A DNA stretch of 64,000 nt, taken from positions 18,664,146 through 18,728,145 of the forward strand of contig CM066919.1 of NCBI GenBank assembly GCA_033964015.1, written 5' to 3'. The notes below the pieces were generated by a model. That model saw only the letters and a list, made by a program, of their open reading frames with translations, searched no databases and was not told where the DNA came from. A program made the translations under genes and the position numbers. Below, one piece after another: positions 56,346 through 64,000 of the stretch (its first letter is position 1; the number at the start of each line of letters is the position of its first letter). Origin of the DNA: Scolanthus callimorphus. Lineage: Eukaryota > Cnidaria > Anthozoa > Actiniaria > Edwardsiidae.

Positions 56346-56822
56346 TTAACCCATGGCCGTTTTCAGTCTGCCCTACTTGCGCTGAATAAAAATACTCGCC
56401 TCGTTTTCTAAAAAAAAAACAGCAGTGCAAGGTTCTAAAATATTGTTCGAACAAAAAAAAAGCGTGAATAGTACTCAACGCCCAATTTTATCAATCTTCG
56501 TGAATTTTGAAGTGCTTCCTTCGTAGGAAAGTTTCTTCCTTTAATCAATGTTTATAAATGAACTAATACTAATACATTTTAAAAAAAGCATATAAAACAA
56601 AAGCTATAATTTCCTCTTGACTCCAACAACAAAAAGTGGAATCGTGAACCCATCAAAAAGATTTCCCATCATCACAACCGTGCAAGTCCCCTCCGAAGCA
56701 CAGGAATAGATTGTAGCTTTTGTATTTTCCGCGAATTTATAGCTATACAAAATTATATCCCCTTTCTGAAAATAGCTGAGATGGAGGAAAATAGTCCGGT
56801 CACACAAATTTTAAATTCAAGG

Positions 56823-56932
56823 TACGGCTAGGTGGCGCAGTGTGTACGGCTAGGTGGCGCAGTGTGTACGGCTAGGTGGCGCAGTGTGTACGGCTAGGTG
56901 GCGCAGTGTGTACGGCTCGGTGGCGCAGTGTG
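56823..56932 (+). repeat. Five tandem copies of a 22-bp SINE promoter segment
   Basis: TACGGCTAGGTGGCGCAGTG plus TG repeats at 56823, 56845, 56867, 56889 and 56911; the last copy reads CTCGG. The unit contains the A-box-like GGTGGCGCAGTG of the SINE that follows. Confidence 0.9.
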
Positions 56933-57165
56933 TTTGTGCACGACACACTGTGCGTACGGTCCTGAGTTCGAATCCCGGATCGACCAACCGTATCGACTTT
57001 TTCTCTGTTCCGAGTAGCTTGCTTATAGCTTTGAATTCCTTTCACCTGGAGCTCTGATAGAGAAAGGGCTGGGGGGTAATTAGTGCACCGTATACCCATT
57101 AGTAGTGCACTCGTGCACGGCTATAGAAGATTTGAGACGTTAATAAAGTTTCTTTTGTTTTTCAA
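56911..57165 (+). mobile_element. tRNA-derived SINE
   Basis: A tRNA-like head has A-box GGTGGCGCAGTGTG and B-box GAGTTCGAATCCC (about 56971). The body contains GTATCGACTTTTTCTCTG, CCGAGTAGCTTGCTTATAGC and GGAGCTCTGAT and fades after about 57165. The body recurs at 45652-45785. It would be transcribed by RNA polymerase III and mobilised by a LINE. Confidence 0.65.
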
Positions 57166-57814
57166 AATCCGCAATCTAAAAATAGACTCTTCTCCTATGC
57201 ATATAGATCTTAGTGGAGTAGATGGAGCTAACGTCAAGATAAATGATGACGATATCAAATGACGTACATTTAAATTGCGATTGTACCGTTCACTTCAAAA
57301 TTGAATATGTTCACATTCAAAGACCATAGGATCGCTCTAAAAAAGCTATTTGGATGTCCCAAATATTGACTCTCTCCCAAATTTCGCAAATTGCTATTGT
57401 GGATTCTTGCACAAGGGCCGGGGAGAGTATGCTCTATTGTTACCCTAAAAGATACCCTAAAAGATGAGGTCTTATGTGCCAAGTAGGCGCGAAGGACACA
57501 GGTAACAGGGGAAAAATACCCATGAAGACATTTCCGTGTTTGTTTCTAATTCATCGTCTTCTCATCGAATAATCTCTCTTTCTTACACGGTTTTTAGAAG
57601 CACCATCATGAGAAAAAGCAATTTGGACACAGTTTCGGCCCTAAAAGATACCATTCTGCCTAAAATTTATTGAAGATCAAGATCACCCCTAAAAGAGACC
57701 AAACCAACGTGATTTTAACCCCTAAAAGATACGGCGATCATTGGGAGTCCCCCCCCCCCCCCCCGGGATTTAGTCACTTTATTCGACTGTCCTATTACTC
57801 GACTATTAGTAATT
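57166..57814. repeat. Gene-free stretch with repeated CCCTAAAAGATACC words
   Basis: At 57438-57735 there are at least five CCCTAAAAG(A) words at irregular spacing, then a run of about 17 C. The inverse word GGTACCTTTTAGGG recurs at 42090-42580, so both are remnants of one repeat family. Confidence 0.5.
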
Positions 57815-58104
57815 AGTATAAACCAACTAATGGTCGATTACAAATCCTGCATTCTGATTGGCTGAGCTACTAATGGTCTATTAGTGATAGACCGTGCCTG
57901 GCAAAACCACCACCTTTCTTTGCAAGAAGATAATATGGAATTCATAAAATAATGGAATTCATTGCCAAAACCGACAAACTAGTTGGTTTATACTAAAACA
58001 ATTAGACCTCTCGTCCTCATGTGCTATGATATCAATAGACCATTCGGCCTTCGGGCCTCATGGTCTATTCATCATAGCACATTCGGCCTCGAAGTCTAAT
58101 TGTT
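57815..58104. mobile_element. Two adjoining foldback elements
   Basis: TAGTATAAACCAAC pairs with GTTGGTTTATACTA (57815-57995). Immediately after, AACAATTAGAC..CATGTGCTATGAT pairs with ATCATAGCACATTCGGCCTC and GTCTAATTGTT (57997-58104). Confidence 0.65.
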
Positions 58105-58158
58105 AATTATCATCCAAACCTATGTTGAATACAAAACACCGAAAACAACTGTTCCACG

Positions 58159-58277
58159 GCCACAGTAGACTGCTAGCAGCCCCTACTTTGGCGCTTCTCT
58201 GGCGTTCGTCAGGAGTTCGCGCGCTTCTCTGGGGACGCGCCAAAGTAGGGGCTGCTAGCTAGCAGTCTACGGCCACG
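58159..58277. mobile_element. Foldback element, GGCCACAGTAGACTGCTAGC arms
   Basis: CAGCCCCTACTTTGGCGC pairs with GCGCCAAAGTAGGGGCTG and the arms extend to GTAGACTGCTAG and its inverse. The loop repeats GCGCTTCTCTGG. Confidence 0.7.
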
Positions 58278-58442
58278 GCACACAATGCTGTTTCTCAGGA
58301 AATCTGTTCCTCCTCTCGCTGCTGGCTGGCAAAATGGCCAGAGACCTCTTGCTGTTAGGCTGGGAACTTTTTCTTCAGGCGTCAGGTCTGGAAAATTTAT
58401 TCTAATTTTGGAGTTTATGGCTGGAATAAAATAAATTATAAT

Positions 58443-58687
58443 AAGGCCAAGTAAAAAAATAAACATGTTTATCGTCCGGAGCTTTCCAAAAAAGTGTCCA
58501 TGCGGCCCTTTTTATTTTTTATTTTAATTTCTTTTTGCTCCTTGTTTATGCCTTGTTTTATTGGTTTATGCCATATTTTGTGTACAAAATGACTATGACC
58601 GTTTTATAAACTATAGTCACATTTCAAAGCAGTTTCCAAAGAACGATGCGGGCGGGGACGATAAACATGTTTTTTTTTACTTGCCCT
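58443..58687. mobile_element. Element with GGCCAAGTAAAAAA ends, complete copy
   Basis: GGCCAAGTAAAAAAATAAAC followed by ATGTTTATCGTCC at the left, and GGACGATAAACATG, a T run and ACTTGCC at the right, are inverted ends. The interior matches 33621-33960 in reverse orientation. It is the most complete of the three copies. Confidence 0.75.
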
Positions 58688-58704
58688 AAACAGAATAATA
58701 CAGG

Positions 58705-58800
58705 GCGCTTGGACAATTGAAATTTATCTTCTCGTGTTCAAATTTGATATCTCAATACACTCGAAGATAAATTTCATATTCCCGCGCGCCCAATGTATAT
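58705..58800. repeat. Palindromic module also found at 24.7 kb
   Basis: GAAATTTATCTTCTCGTGTT, CAAATTTGATATCTCAA and GAAGATAAATTTCATATTCC followed by GCGCGCCCA match the inner module of the foldback at 24543-25102 and part of 26380-26440. Confidence 0.65.
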
Positions 58801-58811
58801 GTATATGTCTT

Positions 58812-59086
58812 TATATATACCCTTTCCGGGATACGTTGTCACCCAAAAAGCCTATAAGCTTTGGTGCGCTAGGGGAGTATGGGTAAAGATTTATTTAAAT
58901 TTCTGTAAAATATTAGAAACAAACATGCTTGGAAATGTGCTGAAATTTAATCATTTCACCTGTGGTTGCGATAACTGTCGGAATTCAGATCAAACAGAGC
59001 AGTTTAAATGACCCCATCATCCTTTGCGCTTCAAGCTTATAGGCTTTTTGGGTGACAACGTTCCCGGAAACGGTATATCTATTTCC
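58812..59086. mobile_element. Foldback element, TATACCCTTTCCGGGATACG ends
   Basis: GTTGTCACCCAAAAAGCCTA plus TAAGCTT pairs with AAGCTTATAGGCTTTTTGGG plus TGACAAC; the outer ends TATACCCTTTCCGGGA and CCCGGAAACGGTATA also pair. Confidence 0.8.
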
Positions 59087-60125
59087 AAGTTGAAGATTCA
59101 CCGGCGAATCCAATAAAGTGCTCTACAGTGTTGGAGCAGGCTAATCCAAGGAAGGAAATCACTCCACTTCAATGATCATAAGTTTAATACAAACTTGTTT
59201 CGTAGGTGTTACCACCCACTCCTCAGTTAAACTTACTATATATACCTATATGTATATGCGTCTGTGTATATGCGCTGTTAATTAATGCATTTTATATAGG
59301 GGGGCTCTCGTTGTTTTCCAATTTACCTAAATGATCCAGTACGATCCAGAAGCAGTAATGTCTAGAAATAAATGGTGCAAAAAAAACAAAAGATTGGAGT
59401 GTCTGTCTGCAGGTGATTGCAAAACATTGTCCACCTGAGTCATGGCCAATTCTGACCTTAAATTATCACAAAGCACAGTCGAATCCTTGGCGCTTAGTTC
59501 ACTTGGCTCACTACACATTTATTCCATGGACTAACGTAATTGAAAAGATTTACACCCTAAAGTTTCTCAAGTTCCGCCGTCATTTCCTTAATTGCAGCCC
59601 ACCACTGCGAAGTATTTCTCTTTGTGAAATATCCAGAGATATTTTTGACGTTGGGTTTCCTAAAATAAAACAGAAAAATGACAAAGGAAACCCATTAAAG
59701 ACGGTAAGACGGAAATGCTGAGAGACAATAGGTCTTTCTTCTCGGTGTTTCTAGAGAAGTCAAGTTCGGCCATCCAAGATTTGGCTGAGATACAGCCTAA
59801 CTTCCAACCCTACTTTAAAACAACAAGCCGTTAAAAAATAATTCCGTGTGTGTTTCGTGTTCTAAATTAAACTTTCCTTCATGATCCATTTTCTACAAAC
59901 AAAAGTTGTGTTGCGTAATTTACACATCATCAAAATAAACTAGCGTAGAACTCAAAGGAAATAGATATTGTTTGGGGCTTAAAAGTTTCTGTTTTTGTCT
60001 TTATGGCCAATATCCGAATCGCACACAGAGTATATTGTAGTGTAAGGAAACGAAGAAGATATTTAAACAGCAGCGAATAAGTCTCTAAACATTCAGCAAA
60101 GTTGAGTAAACTAGAAACATCAAAA
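59087..60125. other. Gene-free stretch upstream of the monooxygenase
   Basis: A TATATA/TATGTATA-rich run lies at 59236-59275. No exon or repeat can be supported. Confidence 0.4.
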
Positions 60126-63100
60126 ATGAGAGTAGCAATCATCGGAGCCGGGCCGAGTGGTATTGCTAGCATAAAGTCCTGCTTAGAAGAGAACTTAGAA
60201 CCTGTTTGCTTCGAGCAACAAGACTCTCTTGGCGGGCTATGGCGGTTTTCTCCAGATAACACAGGCCACAGTTCTGTTTACAAGTCAACAGTTATCAACA
60301 CGTGTAAAGAAATGACCTGTTTTCAGATTTTCCAGTACCGGACAATTTTCCCATGTTCATGCCGCACGGGGATATACTAAAATACTTCCATCTTTACGCC
60401 GAGAACTTCGATTTGTATCCCTATATTCGTCTCAACACGTCCGTTTTGAGCGTAGAGAGAGCGAACAATTATAATACCACGGGCAAATGGGTGGTACAAT
60501 ACCAGACAAGCGGGACAGAGGCGAGGACTGAAGTGTTTGATGCCGTGTTGGTCTGTTCTGGACATCACTGGTGCCCTTCCTGGCCGAGGTTTGCTGATCA
60601 GGACAAGTTCAAAGGTACCATCATTCACAGCCATGCTTACAAAGACCAACAAGGCTTTGAAGACAAGACAGTACTCGTAGTCGGTGAGTTGCAAGTTTAC
60701 AACAAACAACATTATCAGTGTAATATGAGCAAATAACTTACGAGAACAGAAAAAATAGGTCTTAAGATGAATCAATAGATTTAAGACTATCCGTAAATAC
60801 AAATTCTCCCGTTTCAGTCATAAGGAAGAGAATAGGTATCCCTTAGGAGAATTACTTTTCAGATCATGGTAGGGTGAACAGTGCATCGCAACTTTCACGG
60901 AATTTTATTCATCCACTTGCTCGAAATTTTCTCGTCAATCGATTTTTCCCCCTTCTTTTTGAAAGCTGCTATTTAAACGACGAGTTTAACCTGAAACGAA
61001 TCGAAAAAGAAAAGCAACTAAGAAGACAATGCTGGTTAATGCAAATTAGACAGTGACATTTCTTTTACAATATATCCTGAATCAAAAATAATAATTGAGC
61101 AAGACGAAATAATGTTTATTGGGGAAGTCAAATTTAACGAATGGACAGATGAGAAGACTTCGAGTGTGGAAAATCTCTCAGCTTAGTGAAAAAAATATCC
61201 GAATAGCAGCCTGAGAGCAATACAAATGTCTTGTATAAGGACAATCTAAATAAGGTCGCAAAGTGACGGCATTTCGCGTGGTTGTTTTTCTATTTTTCTA
61301 TGATTTCAGGCAAAATGAAATGTTTCATAATTTGTAAACGAAAATGGACTCAAATGATCAAAAATATATACATCAAAAGTATTTTTCAAAATCAGAATAC
61401 ATTTGATAGTTTATATGAGGCACAACTGGATAGAGCAGGTCAAAACATGTGCCTCTCTGCCTAGATGCACGTTGTTTTGTTTTTGCCAACGCAAAGGTAC
61501 TTTGAACAGGCTGATGTATTTGCAATGAGTTTAATCAACCGGAGGAAGTTTAAACTCCTTTGTAACTGATTCATGAACTCTATGGAGTTGAAAGAAAAGA
61601 GTCACGCTGTGGCCGAGTGGGCAAACCGCGATCACCCGCAACGGGTTCGATCTGCTCAACTAAACAGCGACCCACGCAGGTTGTTTGTAACAACTGTAGT
61701 GTAAAACGGTCGGGAACGGACGGAAGGAAGGAAGGAATCGGCCCTTTTTACGCCGGTACAACTGGGTAGTAATTTCTTGTGAGCTTTTGAGCCAAACAAT
61801 TACATATGCAAGTTTATGCTGATTTGCGGGCGCCTGATGAGGCCTTATTGAATTTTAGGGTAATAAAAATGGAAAAATCCAAGTTTAATTGTAAGATAAA
61901 GCTAGGGGCGCATTTTGACCTTATAAAACGGTAAACGCGGAACACATAGAATCTGTCCAGTCTATTAAACACTGGATTAATAAAGTTGACATCTTTGAGG
62001 AAGTTTGAAAGCAAGCGACCCACATTTCTTCTATTCAAATTCTGTAATTTCAATGCAACCGCCATCATTTGTGCTAAGGTTACAAAATGTACACCCTTAC
62101 CATTGATGTAGCGGGGATCCTTCCAGTATTCTTCCAGTGTTAAAAAGGCGCACAAAACTCTCGCTTTGCAACTCATTTCGTCTCGCTTCGCTGGCCTTTC
62201 ATGTATGGTATAGGTCGACCTGTTGCACGTCTAGTATTAGAATTATTGTCCTTTTTATGAACCTTTGTGCGAATTCCCTGCTATCAACTACATTCATCGG
62301 AAGGCAATTATTATTTCATTAATTCCCATTAAAATATGTACGTGCGTCGGATTTCGAACCGAAACTCTACGGTTTTTCGATGGCTGTGCGCGCTGTCATT
62401 ATTCAAGACAACGTCGTCTATGCCGGTCCGATCACGAGCCGTTCCTACCAAAAATAAGGAAAGTCTATTGTCCAATTTTCAATGGCTCAATTTTCTTTTG
62501 CTTTTCCACCACTCAAACCATATGAATCAATCGGACTTTTCCCTGTTTCGACTAGGGCAGTCGAGCGGGCTTCCGTCGCGACGTTGTCAATTTTTATTCA
62601 GAGGGAAGCTAGGCGATCGAGTGCACTGGGCGAAACAGAGCAAGAATCTGATTGGCAATTTGGAATGACGGTAGTGCAGAGCAAACACTCGAATAATAAA
62701 CGGGCCGCCATACGAAGGTTTTGTGTTAACGGCGTGATATGTCCCTCTCCCTCGTCAGAGATATTATTTAGCTTGTTGGTATGTTGTGTCCGTTTGTTGC
62801 TAAGTGCTAGTTGTCAATAGAATTGAATTTTCTGATGCGGAAACATTTTCATTCCTGGCGTTCCTTTATTGCAGGGCTTGGCAACTCAGCAGCCGACATT
62901 GCAACCGAGCTAACACACCACGCCTCCAAAGTCTACCTCAGCACCCGAAGAGGAGCATGGGTAAAATCTCGCCTGACGTCGCGCGGCGAACCCTGGGACT
63001 TCACATACGAGAGGCGCAGTCACGCTCTCCTCCCCAAGGCTGTCACGCGGTGGATGTACAAGCGAGAGACGCTGGGAAAATTTGATCATGTTAAATACGG

Positions 63101-63572
63101 AGTGTTGACCGAAGAAAGCGTCGCTAACGCCCCTATGGTGGTAAGCGATGAGTTACCCTACAGAGTCGCTAACGGAACTCTGTCAATCAAGCCTAACGTA
63201 TCAAGGTTCACAGAAAACGGCGTGATCTTTGACAATGGAGACGAGCTTGAACATCTTGACGCAGTCATCTTGTGCACTGGATATCAAATCAAGTTCCCAT
63301 TCCTCGCGGAAGATCTCACCGTGCGTAATAATGAACTCTCGCTGTACAAGCACATCTTCCCGCCAAAGCAAGATCACCCAACTCTCGCGTTTATAGGCCT
63401 CGTTCTGTCGTCGGGGTCTATGGTTCCGGTGGTGGAGATCCAAGCGCGCTTGGCAGTGCGCGTGTTCTCACGCGAGTGTAAGCTGCCTTCTAAAGAGATC
63501 ATGCTAAAGGAGCTCGAGGCTAAGAGACAGGAGAACCAGAAGGCAAATGGACCTAAAAGATTCACATTACGA
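60126..63572 (+). CDS. Flavin-containing monooxygenase, one-base frameshift, 3' exon(s) not found
   Basis: Exon 1 is 60126-60683 (donor GTCG|GTGAGT), exon 2 is 62875-63572 (acceptor TTTATTGCAG, donor CGA|GTAAGT); phases match and give about 419 residues so far. Motifs: FAD-binding GAGPSG right after the start (VAIIGAGPSGIAS), GGLWRF, the FMO signature FKGTIIHSHAY, NADPH-binding GLGNSAAD across the intron, and LCTGYQ near the end. The family uses FAD, NADPH and O2 to oxygenate soft nucleophiles on nitrogen or sulfur. The frame breaks at about 60320-60323, where a T run is one base short between MTCF and the expected next codon; the rest of exon 1 continues in the next frame and is well conserved. 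This is either a sequencing error or a young null allele. The usual C-terminal part after KRFTLR is not found in the window. Confidence 0.85.
61603..61690 (+). ncRNA. tRNA-like SINE head in the monooxygenase intron
   Basis: The A-box-like TGGCCGAGTGGGCAAACCG and B-box GGGTTCGATCT lie about 30 bp apart, resembling a serine or leucine tRNA 5' half. No complete cloverleaf can be drawn. A (GGAA)n run follows at about 61720. Confidence 0.35.
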
Positions 63573-63666
63573 GTAAGTTATACAATAAATGCTAATTTTG
63601 ACGTTCCCAGCTCTATGAAGAGACGCAAAAGGGAGACGCAGATTCCTCACCAGGATGCGCAAACCG

Positions 63667-63843
63667 CGCAGGGAATTTCTGCAGAAACCAATCCAGGAGA
63701 AAAGCTGAATTTCTAAAGGCACACGCCTGGGAAGTATTCGGAATTCACATGGATAGCCATTGGAAATCCGAACACTTCCCATTCTTCCACCATGGCAAAT
63801 TCAGCTTTTTCCATGGATGGGGTTCTGCAGAAATTCCCTGTGT
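63667..63843. mobile_element. Foldback element just after monooxygenase exon 2
   Basis: GGGAATTTCTGCAGAA followed by AAAGCTGAATTTC at the left pairs with GCAAATTCAGCTTTTTCC and TTCTGCAGAAATTCCC at the right. Inner GGGAAGTATTCGGA and TCCGAACACTTCCC also pair. Open frames reading through it are not evidence of coding. Confidence 0.65.
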
Positions 63844-64000
63844 TGGCTCAAAAAAGCAGTCACCTCGCTTTCCTTGTAGCTTGGTCCTTTTCCCTAGTGC
63901 CGAATTTTGTCGAGCGCCATCTCAGTATTTAAAATACCATTACCAACAAGTACAATTCCATCTCTTGTGCGCCGTGGCTGCGTAGCTTATGACTACCGCA

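Noticed and set aside
62340..62415. tRNA-like B-box GGTTCGAAATCC on the minus strand
   Set aside because: No A-box at a suitable distance and no cloverleaf, so it is probably chance or a worn SINE piece.
63749..63985. Frame that could extend the monooxygenase C-terminus
   Set aside because: It lies largely within a foldback element, and its sequence does not resemble the family's C-terminal region.

Overview
This window looks like a nuclear contig from an anthozoan cnidarian (sea anemone or coral type). I infer this from intron-containing animal genes (an opsin, an immunoglobulin-superfamily receptor, a flavin-containing monooxygenase), a CR1/L2-type non-LTR retrotransposon whose ORF1 carries an SGNH esterase domain, vertebrate-type CCCTAA telomere-like repeats, and a very high density of palindromic (foldback) transposable elements, many carrying GCGCGCTTCGCGCGC-like cores. 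The species cannot be fixed from sequence alone. There is one 100-N assembly gap at 40684-40783.

Layout. 1-4.4 kb: a TTAA-type MITE, then five phase-compatible plus-strand exons of an unidentified basic, proline-rich protein (702-4405). 4.4-16 kb: a tandem repeat with a 268-bp higher-order period, then about a dozen foldback elements, including two adjacent Mutator-like MITEs with 9-bp target duplications. 16.4-22.3 kb: a non-LTR retrotransposon, nearly full length, with one frameshift in ORF1 and two in ORF2. 22.3-30.8 kb: gene-free, made of MITEs and nested repeats. 30.9-32.5 kb: an opsin gene with the retinal lysine and the Glu181-type counterion but no E/DRY motif. 33-45 kb: elements that share an internal module but have different ends, a tandem array dense in CRE and E-box palindromes (37.5-38.7 kb), the gap, a 2.84-kb Harbinger-like composite, and a possible promoter at 43.8 kb. 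45.3-53.6 kb, minus strand: at least seven exons of a two-Ig-domain transmembrane receptor with a tyrosine- and proline-rich tail. Its large intron between the transmembrane and cytoplasmic exons holds two long arrays of a 20-bp minisatellite. 54-60 kb: more mobile elements and a SINE with an amplified promoter box. 60.1-63.6 kb: a flavin-containing monooxygenase gene carrying a one-base deletion; its 3' end probably lies beyond the window.

The genes do not form an operon or an obvious pathway. They are separate eukaryotic units in a repeat-rich region. I rebuilt the exon structures by eye, from splice consensus, reading-frame phase and protein motifs. Nothing was confirmed with transcripts or a database search.
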